NCBI RefSeq assembly: GCF_037975245.1
Contig: NC_092562.1
Location: forward strand, 11,788,001 to 11,852,000
Source of the DNA: Apostichopus japonicus
Taxonomy: Eukaryota > Echinodermata > Holothuroidea > Aspidochirotida > Stichopodidae
Reading direction: 5' to 3'
Length of the DNA: 64,000 bases
The notes under the pieces were generated by a model. The model made no database searches. It saw only the letters and a list, made by a program, of their open reading frames with translations, and had not been told where the DNA came from. Made by a program: the position numbers and the translations under genes. Numbering within the stretch: the stretch's first letter is position 1; each line of letters begins with the position of its first letter. Shown piece by piece: positions 45,501 to 54,514 of this stretch.

Positions 45501-48500
45501 GAATGCAATATTTCTAGCATGGCTTGCTTTGAGCCTGTTTGAGTGTAGATATCAGATGGCAATGCTCTAGATATCATTATAGTATAGGCATATGCGGCTT
45601 TAATCTGTCAGGACAGTTGTTATTCATACAGAGTATAGCTCCCTGCTCGCACCCCACGGTAAAGAATCACTGTTGTGCATACAGTACTATACCAGCAGTA
45701 CCCCTTTAGTACTAGATTCTTACCATGTTTGTATCAGGGCTTGCCATGCTGGTCACAACCATTCCCTAATCCCCGGTTCTCACCCCACGGTATAGAACCA
45801 CTGCTGTATCTACAGTACTAATATACCAGCTTAATCTTATAGTCTTAGATTATTACCATGTTTGTATCAGGCTTGCCATGCTGTTCACAACCATCCCCTA
45901 ATCTCACAACCATCCCCTAATCGCCCTCACTCTCCAAAGCAATGTCATATTCTCATTTAACCCTATTCATGTCAAGCGCCCAAGCCTTTAGGGCTACTTT
46001 TATTTGGTTCATTTTATAATTATAGGCATAAACCTATATGTACACTAAACTTACTAGACTTAGCCTAGGCTAGGCCTAATATAGTTAAATAAATAAATAA
46101 ATAATTTCTTTGCTGATGAAATAAGGCTTTGTCCATTAAAATTCAAGTTGTAAGTGCATATGACACCCTCCCTCCTAACCATGCATTACATTTGACGATC
46201 GTTGCACACCGTGAGCACCCTTACCCTTTGCCTTATACCAGTTAATTATAGTATAGGCCTAGGCTTACTAATGACACATTTAGGCCTAGCCTACCTTAAC
46301 CTACACGTATGTTGACAGTTATTAACTTACCGTAGGTTTATTCTAGCAAGCTTTCCTTTTTGTCCCACACGTACAGAAAGAATTGCAGTAGGCCCCTAGT
46401 CCCTTGCACGGGCAACCAGCTCCTGCTCGGCCCCTAGTCCTAGTGCTGGGCTGTCTCTGACATGTGTTATTACAATTACAACATGAAGGGTCTCCACCAG
46501 AAAATTGTGAATCCAATGATGATTGCAACGCTAGTTCAGTTGACATCTTTGTAATTTTGAAAGACGGTTTTTCGAATTCCACAAAATATACGTTCAAGCG
46601 AATGTTTCGGCTGTGGTACTGAATGTAGTGTTATATACTGAAGGTGAGTTGTCAACTGGTTGCCTGTACTGTAAGTCTGCAGACACACATACAGCATGCA
46701 CAACAACAGTTCCGATTCGGGTTAGTGCGATGAGGATTGTACATATGTAGTGCATGCACTTCATATTGCCGCTGTGGCAACAACACCTGCGTTTTGCACA
46801 CATGTCTTCGGCAGACTTCTTGGAAATTAGTGGTCAGATACCATTTATACTTCTCTTTTAGTTAAAGTAGAATCCATCTAACCAGTCATTTCCGATCTTT
46901 GCGCATAGTGTAATCATTTAAAATACAGTATTATATATATTCAAAAACTTTAATAGCTTGAATACTGAAAACGAATTTTTTTTTTCCCCTGCTCTTACAT
47001 CACAATGAACAATTTTGTTTGGCAACAAACCTTAAACCAATGAGAAAATTGCTGTCGATATTTCATGACGACCACGCCCCTTTAATAAGCCTACTTCTAC
47101 AATTGCTTGGTGATTTTAGCAGTGAAGATGCCACATTGGAATGGCAATACAGGTTGTTATGATTGGATAAAGGGAACTTGGTAATTTTTGGCAATTTTCA
47201 ATTTTTCATAATTTTTCAGTGTCTAAGCATTCTTTTAGAGTTCCTTTTTTTGTAGAGTTCTCACTCCTTTGATAATGTGGCTATTGGTACTATAGTGAGC
47301 TTTATCTGGAGGGAGAAAGCTTATTAGGTGCGAAACAGTCGAAAGTCGTTGGCATATCACAAAGCAGATTCTTCCTAAGCCAATAAGGTACTTACCCATA
47401 TGTGTCAATTGTCCTAAAGGTGTATCAGTCTTACCTTTGTAAAGCATGTCTTTGGTCTCAACTTCACTTTGCTTGTGGTCAACAACTCTTGTAGTCTCTT
47501 TTTAATTTATGAAGTTTTTTTTACTTCCTTTTGCCGACCTTGTATATCCTGCACTACCAAATTTCTTACAAAACTCTTTGAACACCCACGAATTCTGGTA
47601 AGTTCTGTCCACCTTCTAAAGAATCTCTGTGCTCCCCCATATGTCAATGAGAAATCATAGTTCTTCGTCGGACCACATTTTTCCTATGACATTTTTCGCA
47701 GCCATGTTGTTTCAACAGTCCATAGTATCGGTGTGTGCCCAATGAATTTGCTGTGTACTTTCTTCAATTAACTATACGTATGTTCTATGAATAGCTTACT
47801 ATTGGTATTACAATGCTTGTGAATCTACGTAATACTGTACAAAAGGCCTACGCCAAGTTTCGTGTGATAACTGTGGTTAAAGAAAAGATACTATGTCATA
47901 GCACTGTCATTGGTCACCTTGATCTCGGGTGACATTGATCCATCAAGCTTTCACACACGGCATTTTGATCAACTGCTTGAGATCTGATTTACGAAATTTA
48001 GTTTAACGTGCAACAAAGGCTGCTATGTATATGTAACGTTTAGTGGCCTGCAAGGTCAGATAGTTGTTGGTAAATAGTTTTCAGGACTTGCGTCTGATGT
48101 CTTAATTGGCCAGCTGAATGGCAAATTGAACACTGGCTATTATTCGAAATTGAAATTGAGGTTAAATAAATGGATTTTTTTTAACAGATTAATAATCACC
48201 GCAAGTAACAAGTAGTGACTTTGCTGTGAAAAAAAAGTTCAATATTGGTTTGCCGTTATCAGTAGTGAGGCTAAATTTTACCAATATGCCGCTGATATTG
48301 CAAATATCGGTCTTACCAATATAGCTAGCTTACAATTGTGGGCGCAACACTAGGGTTTACCACCCAACTGTAATACATTAACTTGTTTGTCCATAAAGGG
48401 TGACCAGTTGTTGGCATTAGACCAGAAAGTATATCCAGATGGCAACTCAGAGACATGTCTACCGGCCTACATTACCTCTCTGCAGATGCATGAATGTCCT

Positions 48501-51500
48501 GCATTATTCATACAAAGATTGAGAGTAGAGTAATCTCAGTTCGATATTTGTGGAATATTCTGTGTCATTTATGAACTCTACTCTATTTGTACTGTGACCC
48601 TACCGGTCTTTGATATGGATGTACACCCATATGTAAACTTACTGTATACATGTACATGCATAACGCTGTCACTGTGCAAACATAATACATTTATCTCACC
48701 ATGTAAAAATGTCCAGTTGCTGGCACATAGCCCCTTCTCTGTGGGTAGATTTCTGCCAACCTGAATCAATGATCCTAGGAAGATTAAAGCTTTTGAACTA
48801 TTTTAAAGGCATTGAAGACTCGTCTCAAACCACGTGCCGCGCTCTGATAAAGTTAACTTTCTGTTGCTTGCAAGTGAAGTTTTCTGCTTGTAGGTACAAA
48901 ATGCAGACAGTAATGAAATGTGATGCCTTGTTATCTTAAGCTGGACCTGAGATGTCCATCGCTGTATCGTTTGTTCAGTGTGCTGTAGGTATTGATCGCA
49001 GCTGTAAGTAAGACTGTACACTGTGTCTACCGAAGGTAGCAAGCTGTGTGTGTATTTTCTGGAATCCATGGTGGCGTCCAACACTTCTGTTACACCACAT
49101 TCGAAACTAGGTCAGATAATAAGTTATGTACCCAGGTAGACAATATATTGAAAGATAGCATCGTTATATGTTTGGATCAAATATATTTCTCATTCAATCA
49201 CCTTCTTTTAAATACTAATTTGTACAATTCTAAATGTGAGGGTAAAATCAATTGCTGTAACTACTTAAAACAGGATATGTGATTATATTTAAAAGTACCT
49301 TACAAAGTACCAGCGTAGGGTTTGTTGTGCAGATTTTCTGGTAGCCTTTTGCAATGACTGGAGATCCTTGTGAGATGAGTTTCATTGAATGTTAACTTCT
49401 GTCCCAACCGATGCTGACGAACCACAATCAGCGTGTCCAACTAGTTGTTGAATAGTGTCTATTAACACTGGAAAGCAGTAGATATCATGCTTATGCTGAA
49501 CAATTAGGCAGTAGTATAATATTATGACATCAGAACAAATAGGCTATCTTAGTATACAAGACTTCTGAGTATATAGGAAAGCAACAAGACAGTACTCTGG
49601 AGGTGATGGCAATCTCTCTCTTGCTTCAGTGAAAGATCTAAGCATGTTTACCAGTTCAGCTTTGTTCTGCCTTTTGCTGGCATACTTGCGTAGAACAATT
49701 TATAGAAACATCAACACACATTCTGGTTGTTTCTTGCATCACTATTCACTAAGATAAAGTAAAATGTAGCGAAAGTTGTAGAAAGTTTGGGACAATTTCG
49801 GGAAAGGTCATTGAAACCTCAGAAATTTGTGGCTCGTTCAAAATAATACACAATATTTATTGTATCCTAACATTCCCCAACCAAATAGCTGGTTTATATT
49901 GGCCATCAGGGCCTTAAAATTTGACACCCAATTTTTGGCAAGATGGGCCAAGATTTTATTTTCAGCTAAAATGCATATTTGGACACATTCTTTATAATTT
50001 TTTTGGCCAACATTTTTTGGGGTCAATTTTTGGGGGCAAAAATATCTTTGAGCCAATTTGTCTGGACCAAATACTTTTGGGACCATGAAGGTGCAAAATT
50101 TTATCAGGCCCAATTTCTTTGTGAGGGACCAAATATTTAAAATTGCTATAACTGCACAACCTTAAATCAAATTATACCCAAAGTTTGAATGTAGATGGGC
50201 AATTCCTTGAAAACAGGGACATGACCCCAAATTTTCAAAATCATTGTGCAGCCATTTCTGGCTTCTAATATGCTATAAGCACATTTAGGGTCTTGGTTAT
50301 GTACTTTTTTTCCAGCTATACCATGTTTTTGTACCAAAAAATGTGAATACATGACTAATGTTGATTTTTGAATTTTGGGGAAATAGAATGGATATTTCAA
50401 AGTCTCAGATTTCCATATTTGAAAGCACCCTAAATAAATTTGATATATATGTATTGGTAGTGCCATTAGTGATATATTAAAATAATATTCACAATTCCCC
50501 AAAACATTTTTTGGTTTGTGGGCATATATGTCTGTAACGACACAGAGCTGATTTGAGAACGTAATGCGAGTTACCAAGAGACCAAGTTTTTAACTTTTTT
50601 TTTCACTGGAGCAGATAATTTCCTGCCATTTCATATTATGCTTCTAGTCAAAGTAAAGAGTATAAAAATAGTTGGAAGTATTACAAATGTACCTAGTACC
50701 TGTATAAAGAGCCATTAAAAACTGTAATGCGAGTTACCAGTAATGCGAGTTACCGCTGTAATGCGAGTTACAATATACTATTTAAATCTCACAAAGCACA
50801 CTAACCGTACTACTAATCAACAAAACAATTGAGTGCAATATATACTTTTATAAGGTGTGCACAGTAGGTACTTCCTGTACCCAGAATGCACTGCAACCTC
50901 CATTACATCACATGTGACCCTTAGGACAGTTTCAACAGACATTGATGATTTTATCACCTGATCTTTGTGAAATAATGGACCTTCCAAGTTGCATTCAACC
51001 TGTGACATCATAAAATAAGTAAAGTGAGCATATTCTTTCTCCATTTTAACATTAGCATTTTCATGGGATATTAATTGCTTCATACAATATTGAGGACAAT
51101 ATATTAGTCTGTAGCCTATCACATAGTAATCTAGTATGTTCTAGGATGGGCAAATATTGTAAATCATGACCATTATAATGTGCCTAACATCTTGATGGAC
51201 ATTAGTCTTGATATGAAAACTGATGCTGCCAAGGGTGTGGGCAACTCGGAATTAGTGGGGTGGGCAGAGGGCGGACAGGAACGATTGGGGCCGCTGGGGG
51301 GGGGGGCAGGGTTGCGGAGGCTTGGTCAGTTGGGATAGATTGGTTTGGTTTACCAAGTCAAATGTGTGTTCCCCAGATATCATGATGTGCAAACCCCATT
51401 CCCCAATATTTGTCTTATGTCATTACAATGTGAAAATCAACCATTACTCCAATGCATTTCAAATCCCCAAATTACACTAAATAGAGCAGGCCACTGGATT

Positions 51501-54500
51501 TCACAGGAACGATCGATAACTGGAAATGGCCGAACCCCAGGGATGACAAAACTTTCTATCAACGAAGCCAGATGATACACAGAGTGCAATGTACACAGAG
51601 TGTACATTGCAATCTTGTTAGTCAAAAGTTTTGGATTAGCTTGATTGGAAATATGGATTGATAATTCAAGAGTGTACATTTCAATCTTGTTAATCAATAA
51701 TTCTTCAGTTGAATTTTCTGGTTCAATAAGCTTCGATTATTATTGATATAATTGTCAGGATGTTTGTTAATTGTTGTTAAAGTGTTGTTAAAAGTTTTGG
51801 AAAGAGTTTCACAGTTTCTAAGAGTTTCCAAGTGTCTCTAAAATGGCTTTGGAGCATATCTCTTTCAAAGAATTTGATGAATAAAGAGCAAAATCGATGA
51901 CTGGAAAAAGTGTAATGAGAGTTACCGTATGCGAGTTACCAGACTTTTCCCCCCTCCACACCACATCTGAAGTTGTTTCATATTTTCTACTGCTGATATA
52001 TATAAACATCAGTAAGGTAGATATCTTCTACATGTATGCAATTGAAGAAATCATTCTTTGTTTGAGCACAGTGCCATTTTGTACCGATGTCAATTTTTCA
52101 GGTGTCCTTTTTCCGTAATGCGAGTTACCGATATTTGGAAGCGCACCATACATTAAGGCGAAGAGAATTATAATTCTTGATAATTTCATATTGTAGCAAT
52201 GAATGTTGGATATAACACCACAGAAAATTGAGGAGTTACACTAACCCATATCCAAACCACAGCACTTGGATTATAAAAAAAAACAGGAAAAAGTGTAATT
52301 TGAGTTACCATGGAATCGCCCAGTTGTTGATTAATAGCTGATATGTACATTTGGGCATACATATTATGATATTGTTTGGTGACATACAATTTAACACTTT
52401 ACTATTACCCAAAGCAGAAACTATAGTGCCTTTTGGGCTCTTGTTAAGCTTTGTTAATCTGTGAAGCATGATATATATGTGCATCTTTGAACTCAGCAAG
52501 ATCTGGTCCCTTAATGAGTTGTAATTGCAAGTGACGCCAGAAATTCCATATTAAAATCAACAGCAAAATCCTTCTTTTATACTAACGTTTGCTTTCTTAT
52601 GGTAAGTACTAATGAGCCTAATGTATTGGACACAAATTGTGTAAGGACTAGTATAGACTTTTACATTAAAAGCACTCAATTACAAGGTCAAATATTGAAA
52701 ACATCAACCTATCTATAAGGTTCTACAAATGGATGGAAACTTAACACATACAGCAGTAAATATAATGGACTGTACCATGTGTCAGCCTCTATACTTCAGC
52801 CTGTTCAATATAAGGCCAAACATAAAATATATATAGTCTACACTTTGGGCTGTTAGTTTGAAGGGTCTTCTTGTGCTACTGTAGGCTATTTGAAGATACT
52901 GTTACAGATGGACAATATCTATGTAGAAATTTTGATCTGTTATTTCCCATTGTACTGTAGAGTACATCAGTCCTTAAATGTAAAAGCTTCACTACAGCTC
53001 AGCAGATCAATTAATCCCTGGACACCTAAAACACTGTGTATTTATTTATATTGTATCAAACTATCAAGCACACCCAAGTTCAGAGAAATTGTCAGAGAGT
53101 TGGTCAGTCTGTTCTAATTCCATTAAAAGATAAGATAATATTTTGTCACATAAACCAGCTATCATAAATGTGTCTTGACCAGTGATTTTTATTGAATAAG
53201 CACTTTTTTCTTGCCAGTGGACTGCAATGACTATCCTTGCTTGAACAGAGGTAATTGTATACATGGGCCTCCAGACATGTGCAGTTGTCGATATCCATTG
53301 GTTCAGCCATTTTGTACAACAAGTATGTACTGACATTTTAAAATTTTATCATATCTTACATATCTTTATCTTGCTTTATGTTCTCATCTGATGTTATTAT
53401 AAAATATATGGTATTTTCAGTTGAAAATTAACATGTTGAATTATTTATTGTGCTGTTTCATGTTTATCCTCATTAATCCTCAAACATTTATTTATAAATA
53501 AGTTCGACATTAGGCCGAAGATAACCAAGAATGTAGGCTGTACACAATTGACTACCCTTTGGTAGCGTGTCCTACTACAATATATGCTTGTGTCTTACAG
53601 AGCATAATGTTAGGAAAATTTAATAAAGCCTGGGTCTTTGCCAACTGAAGCTGTTTTGAAATTGGTTGTGTTGTTAGGCCAAGTACTAGAAGCTGGATAG
53701 GTAATTGTATGCTTCTGTAAAATCTTTTACATCATCTTTGTCATGCTTTATGTTGTATTTTCAGTTGAAACCTAACATATTTTCATATTTAATGTAAAGA
53801 AAAACTTGCAAAACAATTTGTTTTCTTTAATATTTTGTCGACATACATTAATCTGTCTACATTACATTACATTAATCGACATACATTAATCGACATACAT
53901 TAATTTTGTTGACATACATTAATACATTAATTTGGACGACATACATTAATCTGGGAGTGACTCGAAGGTCCCCGGTTCGAGTCACTCCCAGATTAATGTA
54001 TGTCGTCCAGTTACAGAGTTGTTGACAATTAACAATTCATAATCATGGACGTTAAATATGAATGTAAGAGACTGACTTCGGTCAGCTTGCGGCTTTGATA
54101 AGCCAATGAGGCTTCTTCGCGAGTTCCTGCTTTCAGGAGGATCTAATATATATACATACATACACACATACACACATACATACACACATACATACATAAT
54201 ATTTTGTCAAGGAAATGTTAAGGTTTGTTTTTTTCAAATCAGGTTAATTAATACAACGTACAATATTTGACCACCTCTTCTCAGATATTTGTAACCTCTC
54301 ATGTCTGCATCAACAGAAACAGTCTAAGTTTGCTCAAATCATCTAAACATTTCACTCACAAGTTTTGTAACAGTTTACTGTGTTTCTCATGATATGTTAT
54401 CATTTCTTTGTCACTATTTACTAGGTTGTCTGAATACACCTTGTGTGAATGGTACCTGTGTTGATGACATCTGCAACTGTGATACAAACTTTGCCGGTCC

Positions 54501-54514
54501 AACATGTGAGAGTG
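30450..54514 (+). CDS. Secreted or membrane EGF-repeat gene, 5' part
   Basis: Model joining exons 30450-30534, 53218-53322 and 54425-54514. The first exon encodes a signal peptide and ends in phase 1. Both EGF exons are phase 1-1, so the junctions read ...S-K-T-Q-V-D-C... and ...C-T-T-S-C.... It continues beyond 54,514, but no further exon is recognised in the window. Intron 1 (about 22.7 kb) contains the Kolobok-like transposon and other elements. The linkage of the first exon to the EGF exons is inferred from strand, phase and the lack of other candidates; a transcript would be needed to prove it. It could be a neighbouring receptor of the same modular class. Confidence 0.5.
30900..32406. 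mobile_element. hAT-like non-autonomous element
   Basis: Left end ctagtgtcgtgctgata and right end tatcagtgcaacactag are inverted copies (14 of 17 positions), both followed inward by the repeated atatcg words common in hAT termini. Possible degenerate 8-bp target duplication gtctacta (30886-30893) / gtctacca (32408-32415), offset by a few bases from the ends. No transposase ORF recognised. Confidence 0.5.
32040..32882 (+). repeat. Segmental duplication, left copy
   Basis: Aligns by eye with 47994-48810 in the same orientation: gtgcaacaaaggctgct, tggcctgcaaggtcag, attgaacactggctatta and tccagttgctggcacatag-type blocks are shared with small indels. The copy runs across the right end of the hAT-like element into its flank, so it arose by duplication of the locus and not by a second insertion. 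Confidence 0.85.
32883..34250. other. Intronic stretch, no gene seen
   Basis: Contains a polypyrimidine C-rich tract near 33,238-33,268 and a C run near 33,757. Small ORFs lack domains. Confidence 0.6.
34274..35345 (+). mobile_element. LINE reverse-transcriptase C-terminal fragment
   Basis: Frame 34274-34699 contains I-K-Y-A-D-D-T-A-V-S, with the reverse-transcriptase catalytic Y-A-D-D, then L-I-L-N-P-N-N-S-K-E-I and Y-L-G-V-C-I-D-D-K-L-T-F. A TAA at 34697-34699 interrupts it. The same frame resumes (L-P-I-L-V-Y-A-V-P-V-W-Y) to 34909, then a frameshift leads into 34887-35081 with Y-N-L-R-N-P-N-I and K-N-S-F-I-Y-R. The 3' end is an AT-rich tail with aataaagaaatgaaatg near 35,345. 5'-truncated, as typical of LINEs, and inactive. 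Confidence 0.8.
35570..36000. repeat. Dispersed repeat with TTTGGGCCCA-type words
   Basis: Repetitive ttggg/gggccc/ttttt sequence preceded by ttgcaataactccaaaactt. Similar material occurs at about 49,850-50,190 (gctataactgcacaacctta plus ttttggggtcaatttttggg). Probably one repeat family; ends not defined. Confidence 0.4.
36101..36114 (+). repeat. Left terminal inverted repeat and TTAA
   Basis: AGAGGCATGGTCGT, directly after TTAA 36097-36100. Confidence 0.75.
36144..36196. promoter_or_regulatory. Cluster of CRE/ATF-type palindromes in the left end of the transposon
   Basis: TGACGTCA occurs exactly at 36175-36182 and again at 36189-36196, with a near copy GGACGTCAG from 36144. They lie about 170-190 bp upstream of the transposase ATG at 36362, so they may drive it or bind the transposase. 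Confidence 0.4.
36362..36587 (+). pseudogene. Transposase exon 1
   Basis: Opens at an ATG with a basic stretch, then F-T-W-V-L-L-S-D-A-F-D-E-W-V before an in-frame TGA. The same frame then continues Q-K-E-G-F to a gtaagt donor. The phase to the next exon does not fit, another sign of decay. Confidence 0.55.
40907..42548 (+). pseudogene. Transposase last exon with catalytic core
   Basis: Starts after ttacag with E-I-L-P-N-E-T-V-E-S-E-V. From about 41,030 a shifted frame gives E-E-E-K-C-V-V-S-L-N-K-L-L-E-L-L with Cys pairs and C-E-D-G-H, a probable metal-binding block. From about 41,342, T-T-F-L-R-V-Q-R-L-Y-V-T-P-A-V leads into the catalytic domain in two frames (to 41,977, and 41,937-42,548). 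Confidence 0.75.
43412..43621. repeat. 40-bp direct repeat pair inside the transposon
   Basis: aaaccatgaaataatcagtt and the next 20 bases occur at about 43,412 and again at 43,581, about 168 bp apart, between the two converging genes. Confidence 0.8.
43730..44227 (-). CDS. P2X7-like gene, exon 3 (ballast-type domain)
   Basis: 165 residues. Helical start (L-S-R-E-Q-L-E-Q-V-A-V-E-L-L-R-R), then cysteines 48, 50, 53, 64, 65, 72, 83, 138 and 139, expected to bind zinc. The frame is fully open and the family motifs are complete, so this part has decayed far less than the transposase. Acceptor caacag. Confidence 0.75.
   Translation of the reverse strand: MYVQGLSREQLEQVAVELLRRNPDAHSDLTAPNQNEEVTASREVPSWCKCLQCLEMLTDVEKKCCTNRVQQCVTYSVAFRDICLNAHILGVNMRMREDDLALEENRTNRNYRHYAYRNFIYWKFGRLGRGNRMVLPSCCISKIRERFPSVDGQYVGFNPGNNLID
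44228..45352 (-). other. Intron of the P2X7-like gene
   Basis: Contains a run of 12 G at 44871-44882. The pair of words ttggtctgataacagtgggca and ttggtctaataacagtggaca near 45,095 and 45,190 shows a local duplication of about 95 bp. Confidence 0.55.
45353..45466 (-). pseudogene. P2X7-like gene, exon 2 (acidic linker)
   Basis: 38 codons, D-L-S-D-T-S-D-S-E-V-S-P-N-E-Q-A-G-E-D-D to N-N-E-A-Q-L-Q. Disordered acidic linker. Acceptor atacag, donor gttggc (weak after GT). Confidence 0.6.
45651..45901. repeat. Tandem duplication of about 125-130 bp inside the transposon
   Basis: Two diverged copies beginning caccccacggta (about 45,651 and 45,781) and ending ttgccatgctg / cacaaccat / ccctaatc. They lie within the first intron of the P2X7-like gene. 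Confidence 0.8.
46331..46597 (-). pseudogene. P2X7-like gene, exon 1 (Cys-rich)
   Basis: S-C-C-N-C-N-N-T-C then G-C-P-C-K-G-L-G-A-Y-C-N-S-F-C-T-C-G-T-K-R-K-A-C: a dense cysteine cluster of the C-P-C-x(7)-C-x(3)-C-x-C-G type. The TAG follows directly, with N-K-P-T and a gtaagt donor after it. Confidence 0.65.
47068..47081 (-). repeat. Right terminal inverted repeat and TTAA
   Basis: Reads AGGGGCGTGGTCGT on the - strand, directly before TTAA 47082-47085. Confidence 0.75.
47086..47993. other. Stretch between transposon and duplication, no gene
   Basis: Small ORFs on both strands, no domains recognised. Confidence 0.6.
47994..48810 (+). repeat. Segmental duplication, right copy
   Basis: Partner of 32040-32882, same orientation. 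The sequence upstream of the start (ttgagatctgatttacg) does not match the left copy, setting the boundary. It contains only the right end of the hAT-like element. Confidence 0.85.
48811..53217. other. Intronic stretch with interspersed GTAATGCGAGTTACC motifs
   Basis: No exon found. It includes a dispersed repeat at about 49,850-50,190, eight copies or near copies of a 14-15 bp motif between 50,561 and 52,308, and a run of 11 G at 51296-51306. Confidence 0.55.
50561..52308. repeat. Eight copies of a GTAA-n6-TTAC motif
   Basis: GTAATGCGAGTTACC is exact at 50561, 50724, 50740 and 52115, and at 50758 except for the last base. Variants: GTAATGAGAGTTACC at 51912, GTATGCGAGTTACC at 51927 and GTAATTTGAGTTACC at 52294. 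GTAA and TTAC form an inverted pair around a 6-7 bp centre. Two copies share the flank gaaaaagt. Confidence 0.85.
53218..53322 (+). CDS. EGF-like domain exon 1
   Basis: 35 codons, phase 1-1, acceptor gccag, donor gtatgt. D-C-N-D-Y-P-C-L-N-R-G-N-C, then P-D-M-C-S-C and P-F-C give the six cysteines of an EGF domain in the right order. No calcium-binding consensus (D-x-D/N-E) at the start. Confidence 0.85.
53839..53950. repeat. CGACATACATTAAT minisatellite
   Basis: Several copies of cgacatacattaat with short spacers run up to the left arm of the hairpin that follows and include part of it. Confidence 0.8.
53933..54009. repeat. Perfect 34-bp inverted repeat with 9-nt loop
   Basis: Left arm 53933-53966, right arm 53976-54009, no mismatch, loop ggtccccgg. 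The right arm with the loop contains ggttcgagtc, resembling the B box of a tRNA promoter. Confidence 0.95.
53951..54200 (+). mobile_element. SINE-like element
   Basis: B-box-like ggttcgagtca at the head, a body with short stem-like words (gactgacttcggtcagc, gcggctttgataagcc, cctgctttcagg), and a tail of tatacatacacacatac repeats at about 54,146-54,199. No A box or complete tRNA fold is seen, so this is tentative. Confidence 0.4.
54425..54514 (+). CDS. EGF-like domain exon 2
   Basis: 30 codons, phase 1-1. S-C-L-N-T-P-C-V-N-G-T-C, then D-D-I-C-N-C, F-A-G-P-T-C: a compact six-cysteine EGF with the usual aromatic-x-G-x-x-C end. Acceptor actag, donor gtaagt. Confidence 0.88.

Larger units (their letters stand above)
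43730..46597 (-). pseudogene. P2X7-like cysteine-rich (ballast-type) gene inside the transposon
   Basis: Three exons, all phase 0: 46331-46597, 45353-45466 and 43730-44227, joined by GT-AG introns. The last exon has the domain annotated in many invertebrate genomes as P2X purinoceptor 7-like, the zinc-binding C-terminal module of vertebrate P2X7: W-C-K-C-L-Q-C, K-K-C-C, D-I-C-L-N, Y-R-H-Y-A-Y-R-N-F, W-K-F-G-R-L-G-R-G-N-R and L-P-S-C-C-I-S-K-I-R-E-R-F-P. No P2X ion-channel part is present. An in-frame TAG at 46343-46345, five codons before the first donor, makes it a probable pseudogene; the rest is intact. Its role in a transposon is unknown: it could be a captured host domain or an accessory DNA- or metal-binding protein. 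Start may be 46597 or, better, the internal M-S-T-E-L at 46546. Confidence 0.7.
36101..47081. mobile_element. Kolobok-like DNA transposon, 10,981 bp
   Basis: Bounded by TTAA at 36097-36100 and 47082-47085, with inverted termini agaggcatggtcgt (left) and aggggcgtggtcgt (right, read inward), 12 of 14 matching. TTAA target duplication plus a transposase-like gene with D, D and E motifs fits the Kolobok group; piggyBac shares TTAA but its transposase is different. Inside are a broken transposase gene (+) and a P2X7-like gene (-), converging near 43 kb. Family assignment is from memory of motifs and needs a profile search. Confidence 0.72.

Noticed and set aside
53951-54009. A tRNA gene
   Set aside because: Only the T-arm/B-box-like sequence is present; there is no A box, anticodon arm or acceptor stem, and the palindrome explains the pairing.
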